Assembly (NCBI GenBank): GCA_013697725.1
Contig: JACCWI010000058.1
Location: forward strand, 1 to 64,000
Direction of reading: 5' to 3'
Origin: Tatlockia sp.
GTDB lineage: Bacteria > Pseudomonadota > Gammaproteobacteria > Legionellales > Legionellaceae
DNA length: 64,000 nt
Shown here: positions 28,616 to 36,896 of the stretch, piece after piece
How positions within the stretch are numbered: the first letter of the stretch is position 1
How the letters are laid out: each line of letters starts with the position of its first letter
Translations under genes and position numbers: made by a program
The notes under the pieces: generated by a model
Databases searched by the model: none
Seen by the model: only the letters and a program-made list of their open reading frames with translations
Told to the model about the DNA's origin: nothing

Positions 28616-28933
28616 TCAGGAAAAAATAGGCGGCTTAAAAAAGCGAGTTTTGGGAGAATTTGAACTGTGTAAAATCAGCAGAAAAAATAGAGCCCCAACA
28701 AAAATAAATAGATAGGGCGGGGTTTGGATTACCTCTTCGGTTAGCGTGTAACAAGAAGCTAGCTTACAAAGACTCACAGCGGGCGCTCGGCTTGAACTCT
28801 CAGAAACGGTGTTTGAATAATGCGGTGTAGCTTGCGGTGGAGTATTGGCTAGGGGTAGCAATAATTTTAAAGAAAATAAAATTAAGCAGGCAATTATCAA
28901 ATAATGAAGAAATTTAAAATTTGTTTTCATCAT
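28616..28933 (-). CDS. Small two-helix membrane protein with periplasmic C-X4-C pair
   Basis: 105 residues, not recognised. Hydrophobic helices cover about residues 9-28 and 73-89, giving a predicted periplasmic loop of some 40 residues that contains Cys56 and Cys61 (SLCKLASCYTL). The positive residues KTNFK before helix 1 and KTRFFK after helix 2 suggest both ends are cytoplasmic. It precedes dsbD in the same direction, so a redox link is possible but unproven. Two adjacent ATGs could serve as start, and no strong ribosome-binding site is seen. Confidence 0.55.
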   Translation of the reverse strand: MMKTNFKFLHYLIIACLILFSLKLLLPLANTPPQATPHYSNTVSESSSRAPAVSLCKLASCYTLTEEVIQTPPYLFIFVGALFFLLILHSSNSPKTRFFKPPIFS

Positions 28934-28995
28934 TGCATCATAGCAGTTTCATTATGTAAATCTCTAGGGCAAAGTTAAATAATGTTCGTTAGTTT

Positions 28996-30450
28996 TTACT
29001 TTCGCCAAAAATGAGGTAAAAAAAGAATTAGCAAAGAAAAAATCTCCAAACGACCGGCTAACATAGCAAAAATTAGCACCCATTTGCTAGCAACAGTTAA
29101 TTGGTCAAAACCATCTTGAATTTTGCCAAGTCCGGCGCCGGTATTGGATAAAGAAGCAGTAATTGCTGAAAAGGAAGTAACAAAATCGTTACCTAAAGCC
29201 ATAAATAAAACGAGCAATATCAGAAAAACTGCTATAAACACTGAAATAAATCCCCACATCGACTGCAAAACTGGTTCAGATAATCGATGTTGATTAAATT
29301 TAATGGGAATAATGGCATTGGGATGAAGAAGACGTACCATTTCACGCTTGGATTGTTTATAAATGAGTAAGGCTCTAATAATTTTTACACCGCCGCTAGT
29401 GGAGCCGGCGCAGCCTCCGACAATTGCCAATAACATAAGCAAAATCGGGATATAGGTTGGCCATGAACTAAAGGGAGCAGAGGTAAATCCAGTAGTTGTT
29501 GCCATGGAAATAACGCTAAATAAGCTTTTAAATAAGGCATGATAACTTCTATTGAAAAAACCATAGAGTACTAAGCTTAAACTAACCACAAGACTAGCGA
29601 TAAGAACTAACCGAACGTAAAAGCGAAACTCCTCATCCTGCCAATAATGTACCAAGTTCCTTTTTTTAAAGGCTATGAAATGAAGGGCGAAATTGGTACC
29701 ACCCAAGAGCATAAAAAAACAGGCAATACCCTCAATAAGCTCACTGTTATAATAGGCAAAGCTACCTTCGTGCATGGTAAATCCACCCGTTGAAACAGTG
29801 GTAAAACTTTCGCCTAGCGCGTCAAACCAATCCATCCCTGCAGCCCAATAAGCAAGCATACATAACAGAGTTAATAGCAAATAAATAAACCATAAGGCTT
29901 TGGCTGTTTGAGCGATGCGGGGTGTAAGTTTTGCATCCTTCATAGGTCCTGGTGTTTCCGCTCGATAAAGTTGCATACCACCTACACCTAGCATAGGTAA
30001 AATTGCCACGGCTAACACTACTATCCCCATTCCACCTAAAAACTGCAGTTGCTGCCTATAAAATAAAAGCGCCTGTGGTAAGCCAGCCAGATGACCAATA
30101 ACGCTGGCGCCAGTGGTTGTAAAACCTGAGACAGATTCAAAAAAGGCATCAGTCATGCTGATATTTTGATGATCCAATGCGAAGATAAAGGGAAGGGAGG
30201 CAAAAAAACAAAGCACAAACCAAAATAGAGCGACTATCAAAAAACCATCGCGAATTTTCAATTCTTTTTGCTGAGTTCTAAAACTAAGCCAGAGCAATGA
30301 GCCTGTGATAAACGTACAAAAAAAAGCCACGACAAACGGAAGCCAGAAATTTTCATCGAAAATTATATTGATGAAAAGAGGCGTTAACATGCTCACACTA
30401 AACATCATTAAAAGTAAGCCTAAAAGACGCAAAATAGTTTTAATTTGCAT
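28996..30450 (-). CDS. trkH: Trk potassium uptake protein TrkH
   Basis: 484 residues, as in E. coli TrkH/TrkG. Four pore-loop repeats can be seen: SVSGFTTTGASVIG, TVSTGGFTMHEGS, SMATTTGFTSAP and TASLSNTGAGLG, each following a hydrophobic helix. It forms the inner-membrane potassium channel gated by TrkA. The frame could extend to 30513, but that overlaps trkA; the ATG giving MQIKTILRLLG is preferred. It follows trkA by 22 bases. Confidence 0.93.
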   Translation of the reverse strand: MQIKTILRLLGLLLMMFSVSMLTPLFINIIFDENFWLPFVVAFFCTFITGSLLWLSFRTQQKELKIRDGFLIVALFWFVLCFFASLPFIFALDHQNISMTDAFFESVSGFTTTGASVIGHLAGLPQALLFYRQQLQFLGGMGIVVLAVAILPMLGVGGMQLYRAETPGPMKDAKLTPRIAQTAKALWFIYLLLTLLCMLAYWAAGMDWFDALGESFTTVSTGGFTMHEGSFAYYNSELIEGIACFFMLLGGTNFALHFIAFKKRNLVHYWQDEEFRFYVRLVLIASLVVSLSLVLYGFFNRSYHALFKSLFSVISMATTTGFTSAPFSSWPTYIPILLMLLAIVGGCAGSTSGGVKIIRALLIYKQSKREMVRLLHPNAIIPIKFNQHRLSEPVLQSMWGFISVFIAVFLILLVLFMALGNDFVTSFSAITASLSNTGAGLGKIQDGFDQLTVASKWVLIFAMLAGRLEIFSLLILFLPHFWRK

Positions 30451-30472
30451 TGAGTTCTTTCTCTTGAAAGTA

Positions 30473-31849
30473 TTAAGCCATAAAAGACAAACTAACCTGA
30501 AACAAGGTTTCAATTTGATGAATATAACGTTTTTTGAGCACTACCAAAATAATATGATCACCCGATTGTAAAACTAAATCTGCTCTTGGCATTAATACCT
30601 TTTCACCGCGCGTAATTGCTGCAATTGAACTGCTGGGTGGTAAATCAATTTCAGCTATTTGGCGACCAATGACCTGCGAAGTGAATGCGTCGCCGTGGGT
30701 AATCAACTCAATTACCTCCGCATCATCATTTTGTAAACGAGAAACTTTGACCATATTTCCCCGCCTTAATTTAGCCAGTATGCTGCCAATTGTTATCAAT
30801 TGTGGTGAGATTGCATGATCAATTACACTGTCTTCTATTAATTCAACATAGGCATTACGGTTTACTAAGGCGATGGCATAACGTGCGCCAAGACGTTTTG
30901 CTTGTAGGCAGGACATAATATTGGCTTCGTCATCGTTGGTTACCGCGCAAAAAACGTCAGTGAATTCGATGTTTTCATTTATGAGTAGTTCACGATCCGC
31001 AATATCACCTTGTAAAACAGTGCCTCTATTTAAGCTGGCAGCTAGAATGCTAGCTTGGGCAAAGTTGTGATCTATTACTTTTATGCGGTATTCGCAATCC
31101 AAAGCTTGAGCCAATTTAGATCCTATATGCCCTCCACCGGCTATCATGATGCGGTGGTTAGGATGAGTATGATGGCCTAAGGTTAATAGCATTTCCCCAA
31201 CCCCTTTAGGAGAGGCTGCAAAAAGAACATCATCAGCAGAGGTAATTTGACTTGCTTCATTAAGCTCTATAGCGCGCCTATTACGAAAAATAGCGACCAC
31301 TTTTATCTCAACTGAGTTGAGGTGCTCGTAAAGTTGCTGCACTGTTTTGCCTACCATACATTCTGAAGAGTCCGCTTTAAGGGTGACTAATAAGACCTTA
31401 CCTTCACCAAATTCAAGAACCTGAGCTGCACCCGGATAATGGATTAAATTTTCAATGTGTTTGGTCACTAAATTTTCAGGGCTAATACGGACATCCACTG
31501 GAACATGATCATTAGCAAATAGTTGGGGATAGTCGGCATAATATTGCGAGCGAATGCGTGCAATTTTAGTGGGGGTGCGAAATAAACTGTAAGCAACTTG
31601 GCAGCCCATCATATTCACTTCATCACTGTCTGTTACAGCAATCAACATGTCAGCTTGTTCAATTCCTGCTTCAATCAGTACCTGTGGGTGCGAGGCTGAG
31701 CCATGCACCGTTTTAATATCGAGCCGATGTTGTAATTCACGCAGACGAGTTTCATTCAAATCAATCAAGGTTATGTCATTGTCTTCGCGCACCAAATTCC
31801 AGGCTAGAGTGCCACCAACCTGACCTGCACCTAAAATAACTATGCGCAT
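30473..31849 (-). CDS. trkA: Trk potassium uptake regulatory protein TrkA
   Basis: 458 residues with two RCK modules. Nucleotide-binding motifs are GAGQVGGTLAW at residues 7-17 and GGGHIGSKLAQ near residue 238, each followed by a TrkA-C domain. The N-terminal module ends its first beta unit with the acidic D-L-N that binds NAD. It is a cytoplasmic ring that gates TrkH. The start overlaps the end of dapF by 10 bases. Confidence 0.95.
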   Translation of the reverse strand: MRIVILGAGQVGGTLAWNLVREDNDITLIDLNETRLRELQHRLDIKTVHGSASHPQVLIEAGIEQADMLIAVTDSDEVNMMGCQVAYSLFRTPTKIARIRSQYYADYPQLFANDHVPVDVRISPENLVTKHIENLIHYPGAAQVLEFGEGKVLLVTLKADSSECMVGKTVQQLYEHLNSVEIKVVAIFRNRRAIELNEASQITSADDVLFAASPKGVGEMLLTLGHHTHPNHRIMIAGGGHIGSKLAQALDCEYRIKVIDHNFAQASILAASLNRGTVLQGDIADRELLINENIEFTDVFCAVTNDDEANIMSCLQAKRLGARYAIALVNRNAYVELIEDSVIDHAISPQLITIGSILAKLRRGNMVKVSRLQNDDAEVIELITHGDAFTSQVIGRQIAEIDLPPSSSIAAITRGEKVLMPRADLVLQSGDHIILVVLKKRYIHQIETLFQVSLSFMA

Positions 31850-32676
31850 GACATCACAACCCCTTCATAAACAAAAGTCGCAGGTCCAGTTAAATAGATA
31901 GGTCCCTGAGTATCTGGCCAATCAATGTATAGGTCACCGCCTGTTAAACTTACTCGTATACGCTCTGCCATCTTATACCAAAGTCTGCCGATAGCTGCTG
32001 CAGCTACTGCACCACTGCCGCAAGCTTGAGTTTCACCGCAACCTCGTTCATAAACTCGTAAACGTAGCTGATTGGCAGCAATAATTTCCATAAAACCGAC
32101 GTTAGTTTGTTCAGGAAAGAATAAATGTTCGCTAAGCTCTTTACCTAAGGAAGCGAGAGGGATTGAGGAAAGATTGTCTACAACCATCACCGCGTGAGGA
32201 TTGCCTACATTGATTGCATGTACCTTAGCTAAGCCATTTGTTATTGGAAGTTGATAAAACTCAGCGATGTTAGCTGCTTTGGAAGGAATATCTTGTGGTT
32301 CAAATTTAGGAAGCCCCAAATTAACGGTGACAGAATGGTCATCATTGAGTTGCAACTGCATTTTTGTTGTACAAGTGGCAACCGCAATTGTTTTTTTCGT
32401 GCTGAGCTTATAATGCTGAACATAGCGAGCAAGGCAACGGGCACCGTTACCACATTGGCCTACTTCCTGGCCATTGGCATTAAAAATTCGATAGAAAAAA
32501 TCACTGTCTTTATCGCGAGGGGCTTCAACTATTAGGCATTGATCAAAACCTATGCCGCTACTTCGCTTGGAAAAGGCCTGAACTTGCTCGGGTTGCAAAT
32601 TGATTTTTTGACTCACAGCGTCAATTACCATGAAATCATTGCCTAGCCCATGCATTTTTGTAAATCGAATCGTCAT
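31840..32676 (-). CDS. dapF: Diaminopimelate epimerase
   Basis: 278 residues. The two catalytic cysteines are in GQCGNGARCLARY (first half) and ETQACGSGAVAAA (second half); MHGLGNDFMVID marks the N-terminus. It converts LL- to meso-diaminopimelate for lysine and peptidoglycan synthesis. The frame extends upstream to 32775, but that stretch is the lptM gene read in another frame, so MTIRFTK at 32676 is the start. lysA, the usual neighbour, is not here. Confidence 0.95.
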   Translation of the reverse strand: MTIRFTKMHGLGNDFMVIDAVSQKINLQPEQVQAFSKRSSGIGFDQCLIVEAPRDKDSDFFYRIFNANGQEVGQCGNGARCLARYVQHYKLSTKKTIAVATCTTKMQLQLNDDHSVTVNLGLPKFEPQDIPSKAANIAEFYQLPITNGLAKVHAINVGNPHAVMVVDNLSSIPLASLGKELSEHLFFPEQTNVGFMEIIAANQLRLRVYERGCGETQACGSGAVAAAAIGRLWYKMAERIRVSLTGGDLYIDWPDTQGPIYLTGPATFVYEGVVMSCA

Positions 32677-32683
32677 TTTCGGC

Positions 32684-32815
32684 TCAAAATTGGTGCAACG
32701 GTTTGGATTTGGTCGCTTTGCCAGGCGTGGGTAAATAGAGAGGTCCTTTTTGTCCGCAAGCGGAGAAAGTAGCAACAGTCAGCGAAATTATAATGATATT
32801 TAATAAAAAGCGCAT
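32684..32815 (-). CDS. lptM: LPS-assembly lipoprotein LptM (YifL)
   Basis: A 43-residue gene on the - strand. The product is MRFLLNIIIISLTVATFSAC followed by GQKGPLYLP and a short polar tail. It has an N-terminal signal helix, a lipobox ending at Cys20 and the CGQKGPLYLP signature of YifL/LptM, a small lipoprotein that assists LptD oxidation and assembly in E. coli. It sits 7 bases upstream of dapF, the conserved lptM-(lysA)-dapF neighbourhood with lysA missing. Confidence 0.88.
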   Translation of the reverse strand: MRFLLNIIIISLTVATFSACGQKGPLYLPTPGKATKSKPLHQF

Positions 32816-33030
32816 TTTTGAATATCAACCTCTAAATGCATCAGTATAAAGAATCTCTTAATAAATTCTAGTGAAATATCAGGAACCTTAAAGCCGGCTA
32901 AATAAATAAAATTCACTTTTTTAGGGTTAATAGTTAGGGATTCATTAGCAAATTTAATATTTAAGGCTCTATTCCTTGCCTTCATATAAGGGTTTAGTGA
33001 TAATTTGAGCTTTTTGGTTGGAGGCATAAG

Positions 33031-33681
33031 TTGAACGTTTACAAAAAAGAGCCAAAGCAGCAAGCCAAAGCCTGCGTAATTTGGATGCATGGTTTGGGAG
33101 CTGATGCCTCTGATATGATGGGCCTGGTTGAACAGTTATCAATTGATGAACTTCCTCTACGTCATATTTTCCTGAACGCTCCTGTGCGACCCGTCACTTT
33201 AAATGGTGGCATGGCAATGCGAGCCTGGTATGACATAGTAGGTATGCAATTAACAGATAGAGAAGATAAAGAAGGCATTGAGCAATCAGCATCTTTTATT
33301 AACCAAAGTTATGAAGAACAAGTTAAAGCCGGCGTTGCAAACATATTTTTTGCTGGATTTTCTCAAGGGGGAGCAATGGCTTTATACACGGCTTTGCACA
33401 TGCAAAAACCAATTGCCGGGGTGATTGCCTTATCCGCTTATTTACCCATGGCTACGCAATGCAAAACAGATTTAGATAAAAATACTCCAATTTTTATGGC
33501 GAGTGGCCAATATGATCCTATCGTTTTACCCATTTGGACCAAAGAAACTGCTGCAAAATTAGTCAATGCCGGTTATAGCAAGCTCAGTATGAAAAATTAT
33601 CTAATGGAGCATTCTATTTGCGCTGAGGAAATTCAGGATCTTTCCAATTGGTTTCAAGCTCAAGTAAAAGGGGAGTTCTAA
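33031..33681 (+). CDS. Carboxylesterase / acyl-protein-thioesterase family hydrolase
   Basis: 216 residues. The oxyanion region WMHGLGADASDM, the nucleophile elbow GFSQGGAMA, the acid in SGQYDPIV and the histidine in MEHSICAEE form a full catalytic set typical of the phospholipase/carboxylesterase family (EstB type). It starts with TTG at 33031, supported by a strong GGAGG 6 bases upstream. It shares one base with ratA (TAATG), so the two are coupled. Confidence 0.88.
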   Translation: MNVYKKEPKQQAKACVIWMHGLGADASDMMGLVEQLSIDELPLRHIFLNAPVRPVTLNGGMAMRAWYDIVGMQLTDREDKEGIEQSASFINQSYEEQVKAGVANIFFAGFSQGGAMALYTALHMQKPIAGVIALSAYLPMATQCKTDLDKNTPIFMASGQYDPIVLPIWTKETAAKLVNAGYSKLSMKNYLMEHSICAEEIQDLSNWFQAQVKGEF

Positions 33682-34115
33682 TGACAGTGGTTAAAAAATC
33701 CAGAGTAGTCCTTTATTCTTGTGAGCAAATGTACAATCTGGTCAATGAGGTTGAACGATATTCCGAATTTTTACCTTACTGCAGTGAAAGCACTGTTCAT
33801 CATCGCGATGAGGATGAAGTACAAGCTACGTTAGTAATTGCAGCAGCAGGTATGAATAAATCGTTTACAACTAATAATCGTTTACAAGTTAATAAAATGA
33901 TTGAGATTCGCTTGGTATCCGGCCCTTTCAGTCATCTGGAAGGATTTTGGCGCTTTGATGAGGAACCTGAGGGCTGTCGTATCTCTTTTGATTTGGAGTT
34001 TGAATTCGCGGGTCGCATGTTTTCGATGTTTCTAGGTCCTGTATTTGAACAAGTTACTGATAAAATGGTGGATGCCTTTTGTAGCCGCGCCGAGGATATT
34101 TATGGTTCTCGTTGA
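33681..34115 (+). CDS. ratA: RatA-like START/coenzyme Q-binding protein
   Basis: 144 residues. The SRPBCC fold features V-L-Y-S-C-E-Q-M-Y-N-L-V and VERYSEFLPYCSES at the start, and FEFAGRMFSMFLGPVFEQVT near the end match the RatA/Coq10 family. In E. coli RatA was described as blocking 70S formation, while eukaryotic relatives bind ubiquinone; the true role is debated. AGGGGAG lies upstream of the ATG, and the start of the RnfH-family gene overlaps its end. Confidence 0.87.
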   Translation: MTVVKKSRVVLYSCEQMYNLVNEVERYSEFLPYCSESTVHHRDEDEVQATLVIAAAGMNKSFTTNNRLQVNKMIEIRLVSGPFSHLEGFWRFDEEPEGCRISFDLEFEFAGRMFSMFLGPVFEQVTDKMVDAFCSRAEDIYGSR

Positions 34116-34374
34116 ACTTGTTTATGCACCAGAAAACGCTGAGCCAGTTCATCTTCATCTCAGTTTAAAGCCTGGATCAACAGTAGCTGATGTTTTAGAA
34201 GCCTCTGGAATTTTTTTAAGCCATCCAGAGGTAAAAGGAATGCCAGTAGGGATTTTTAGCAAACAAGTGATTGGTGAGCATTTGATAAGAGCAGGCGATA
34301 GGGTTGAGATATACCGGCCGCTAACTATTGACCCGATGGAAAAAAGACGGCAACGAGCAAAGCTTAAAAACTAA
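34102..34374 (+). CDS. RnfH-family ubiquitin-like protein (RatB)
   Basis: 90 residues, beta-grasp fold. LVELVYAPENAEPVHLHLSL at the start and GDRVEIYRPLTIDPMEKRRQ at the end are the RnfH-family hallmarks. It overlaps ratA by 14 bases in another frame, a conserved pairing across gammaproteobacteria. The longer frame opening at 34045 would add non-homologous residues. Function is not established. Confidence 0.88.
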   Translation: MVLVELVYAPENAEPVHLHLSLKPGSTVADVLEASGIFLSHPEVKGMPVGIFSKQVIGEHLIRAGDRVEIYRPLTIDPMEKRRQRAKLKN

Positions 34375-34381
34375 GCTTTGC
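34357..34381. repeat. Perfect 9-base inverted repeat at the end of the ratA operon
   Basis: GCAAAGCTT (34357-34365), 7-base loop, AAGCTTTGC (34373-34381), spanning the stop of the RnfH-family gene. Between convergent genes it could act as a terminator hairpin, although the T tract is short. Confidence 0.5.
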
Positions 34382-34397
34382 TTCCTGGCCCAAAAGA

Positions 34398-34712
34398 TTA
34401 AGGTTTACGTTCAATGTGGCTCAATCGGCCTTGTGAAAAATACAAGCTTAGATTTTTAACCGTTAAATGCCCAGAGCCTTTACGGAGAGTGTAGGCGTAA
34501 TCCCAGCGATTACTATTAAAAACAGGACTCAACAGGGTTGTACCGAGCAAAATGGCTACATCATTTTTGCTCATTCCTATTTTTAATTTGCTTACCGATT
34601 CCTGTTTCAACATATTGCCTTGTTCGACAATCCGTCTTGAAAAATCATAGGAAGCACAATGACTAAGAGTTAAAGTTAAAGCGATACTTATAAAAATTGA
34701 TCCAACTCGCAT
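34398..34712 (-). CDS. bamE: Outer membrane assembly lipoprotein BamE (SmpA/OmlA)
   Basis: 104 residues. Lipoprotein signal with Cys in LTLTLSHCASYDF, then the BamE core KLKIGMSKNDVAILLGT and SNRWDYAYTLRKG. It stabilises the BAM complex that inserts outer-membrane beta-barrels. Several ATGs are possible upstream; the one giving MRVGSIF leaves a normal-length signal peptide. It lies divergent to fur, a common gammaproteobacterial arrangement. Confidence 0.9.
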   Translation of the reverse strand: MRVGSIFISIALTLTLSHCASYDFSRRIVEQGNMLKQESVSKLKIGMSKNDVAILLGTTLLSPVFNSNRWDYAYTLRKGSGHLTVKNLSLYFSQGRLSHIERKP

Positions 34713-34793
34713 TTTTTTGCCTACCATAAAAAAGTTCGCCATAATAACATGCCATACATAGAAAGGCACCTTCTTGTATAGTAACCTAGACTA

Positions 34794-34850
34794 AATGATC
34801 CTAAATCATTAGGTTCATATTAGCCTGAGCAAAAACTGAGGGGCTATACT
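34794..34850 (+). promoter_or_regulatory. bamE-fur divergent control region with inverted repeat
   Basis: AATGAT (34794-34799) and ATCATT (34805-34810) form an inverted repeat with 5 bases between, reminiscent of half-sites in Fur boxes though not at classic spacing. TATACT at 34845-34850 is a -10 candidate for fur. Fur autoregulation is plausible but not shown. Confidence 0.35.
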
Positions 34851-34875
34851 TAAAGTGTTGTTAATAGGAGAGCTT

Positions 34876-35292
34876 GTGGAAGAAAGTCAGCAGTTAAAAG
34901 ATGCAGGGTTGAAAATCACTATGCCCCGGCTTAAAGTGCTACAAATTCTTGAACAATCTCCTGCTCATCATCTCAGTGCAGAAGGTGTTTATAAAGCTTT
35001 GTTAGAAATGGGTGAAGACGTAGGAGTTGCTACTGTTTATCGAGTTTTAACTCAATTTGAAACGGCCGGTTTAGTCACTCGTCATAATTTTGAGGGCGGA
35101 CACTCAGTTTTTGAATTGAGCCTCGGCGAACACCATGATCATTTGGTTTGTGTTAAATGTGGCAAAGTGGAAGAATTTATCGATGATATTATTGAGCAAC
35201 GCCAAACGATGATTGCTGAGCGTGCGAATTTCAAAATGACAGATCATGCCTTAAATATTTATGGTCTATGCCCTGATTGCCAAAAAATTTGA
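34876..35292 (+). CDS. fur: Ferric uptake regulator Fur
   Basis: 138 residues. Winged-helix DNA-binding domain (VATVYRVLTQFETAGLVTRH) at residues about 50-75, dimer domain with the metal ligands in HHDHLVCVKCGKVEEF and the second cysteine pair near the end (GLCPDC). It represses iron-uptake genes when bound to ferrous iron. The GTG giving MEESQQLKD is chosen because TAGGAG is 6 bases upstream; the frame itself could begin earlier at TTG 34855. Confidence 0.95.
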   Translation: MEESQQLKDAGLKITMPRLKVLQILEQSPAHHLSAEGVYKALLEMGEDVGVATVYRVLTQFETAGLVTRHNFEGGHSVFELSLGEHHDHLVCVKCGKVEEFIDDIIEQRQTMIAERANFKMTDHALNIYGLCPDCQKI

Positions 35293-35304
35293 AAAGCTAA
35301 ACTG

Positions 35305-35327
35305 AGATTAGATATACAATCTAATCT
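35305..35327. repeat. Perfect 9-base inverted repeat between fur and the HerA-like gene
   Basis: AGATTAGAT (35305-35313), loop of 5, ATCTAATCT (35319-35327). No T tract follows, so it could be an operator or an mRNA hairpin just before the ribosome-binding site of the next gene (AAGGA). Confidence 0.45.
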
Positions 35328-35349
35328 GCATTCACAAGGACCGTTAGCT

Positions 35350-36867
35350 ATGTATGAGGATTTACGAAATCCCTATCAAACTGGCGACCAGCCAGCTTTG
35401 CTCTTGGGCGGCATTCTAATAAAAGATAAGTTGCTTAATGATTCACCCGTTAATTTACTGCTAAAATCATTTACCCGGCATGGTTTAATTGCTGGCGCTA
35501 CTGGAAGTGGTAAAACTAAAACTATTCAAGTGCTCGCTGAACAGCTTTCCTTAGAGGGCATTCCCTGCTTACTCATGGATATTAAAGGCGATCTTTCTGG
35601 CTTAGCTATGCCGGGTGATACGAATGCAATTGTAGTTGATCGAGCCAAATCCTTAGGCTTAACTTTAAGCCCTCGAGGTTTCCCCGTTGAATTTTTAACC
35701 TTGAATGAATCTTCTTCAGAGGGCGTGCCTTTACGCTCAACCTTAAGTGACTTTGGTGCAATTTTATTCTCACGCATGCTTGATGTGAATGACACCCAAG
35801 CTGGTGTCATCACGATTCTATTTGAGTATGCTCGGATAAATAATTTGCATCTTATCGACTTGGCCGATATCAAAAGTCTTTTACAATTTGCTCAAACTGA
35901 TGAAGGTAAAGCAAAAGTGGAGGCTGATTTTGGTGGTGTTTCAGCTGCTACAGTGGGCACTATTATGCGTAAAATTATCGAGCTTGAGTCTCAGGGCGGT
36001 GATAAATTTTTTGGTGAACCTTCTTTTAATGTTAATGATTTAGTAAGAACGAACGCCGAGGGACAAGGTATTCTTTCAATATTACGCTTGCTTGATATGC
36101 AAGATAGACCCAAGTTATTTTCTACATTTATGCTTAAATTACTCTCGGATGTTTATCGAGTCATGCCTGAGCTTGGTGATTCGCCTAAACCAAAATTAGT
36201 ACTATTTATCGATGAGGCACATTTGATTTTTAATAATGCCTCAAAAGCATTACTTAATTTGTTGGATACCATGGTGAAATTAATTCGTTCAAAAGGAATT
36301 AGTTTAATTTTTTGCACACAGACTCCAAGCGATATTCCTGAAGCAGTGCTAAGTCAATTAGGTTTAAAAATTCAACACGCTTTAAGAGCATTTACCGCGA
36401 AAGATCGTAAAACGATGAAGCTTGTTGCGCAAAATTTTCCTTCCACAAAATTTTATAATACCGAAGAGTTATTAACCTCTCTTGGTATAGGAGAGGCCCT
36501 TGTTAGTGGGTTAGACGCAAAAGGACAGCCTACGCCTTTAGTTGATTGTCGTATCCGCCCTCCAGAATCAAGGATGGGCGTGTTAAATGCCGCTGACCTC
36601 ACCGCGGTGATAGCCGGCTCAAACTTGCTTTCACGCTATGGTAACCGTGTGAAAACAAGACCTATTCGAGAAATTCTCGCCTCTGAGACCAGGCAAACTT
36701 CTAATGAAACTCTTAAAAATCAACCCCGACAAAAACGGTCTGAAGCCAGAGATGAGTCAATGGTAGAAAAACTCTCTAAAAACACCCTGATTCGTCAAGT
36801 TATACGGCAAATTATGCGAGATCTTATGCGTTCTGTATTGAGTGCTTTGGGTATCAAACGACGTTAG
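35350..36867 (+). CDS. HerA/FtsK-like ATPase of the YjgR (DUF853) family
   Basis: 505 residues, near the 500 of E. coli YjgR. Walker A is GATGSGKTKT (residues about 48-57), the next strand is LLMDIKGDLSG, and Walker B is LVLFIDEAHLIF. A polar basic C-terminal tail follows residue 440. The family is related to DNA-pumping HerA helicases, but its function is unknown. It follows fur by 57 bases on the same strand. Confidence 0.85.
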   Translation: MYEDLRNPYQTGDQPALLLGGILIKDKLLNDSPVNLLLKSFTRHGLIAGATGSGKTKTIQVLAEQLSLEGIPCLLMDIKGDLSGLAMPGDTNAIVVDRAKSLGLTLSPRGFPVEFLTLNESSSEGVPLRSTLSDFGAILFSRMLDVNDTQAGVITILFEYARINNLHLIDLADIKSLLQFAQTDEGKAKVEADFGGVSAATVGTIMRKIIELESQGGDKFFGEPSFNVNDLVRTNAEGQGILSILRLLDMQDRPKLFSTFMLKLLSDVYRVMPELGDSPKPKLVLFIDEAHLIFNNASKALLNLLDTMVKLIRSKGISLIFCTQTPSDIPEAVLSQLGLKIQHALRAFTAKDRKTMKLVAQNFPSTKFYNTEELLTSLGIGEALVSGLDAKGQPTPLVDCRIRPPESRMGVLNAADLTAVIAGSNLLSRYGNRVKTRPIREILASETRQTSNETLKNQPRQKRSEARDESMVEKLSKNTLIRQVIRQIMRDLMRSVLSALGIKRR

Positions 36868-36896
36868 TTATTTAATCGACGAGTTAATTAAAGATT

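Noticed and set aside
32800-33027. 75-codon frame on the - strand starting MPPTKKLKLSLNPY, overlapping the start of lptM
   Set aside because: It has no recognisable homology or domain and overlaps lptM and the ribosome-binding region of the divergent esterase. It may be real but cannot be supported.
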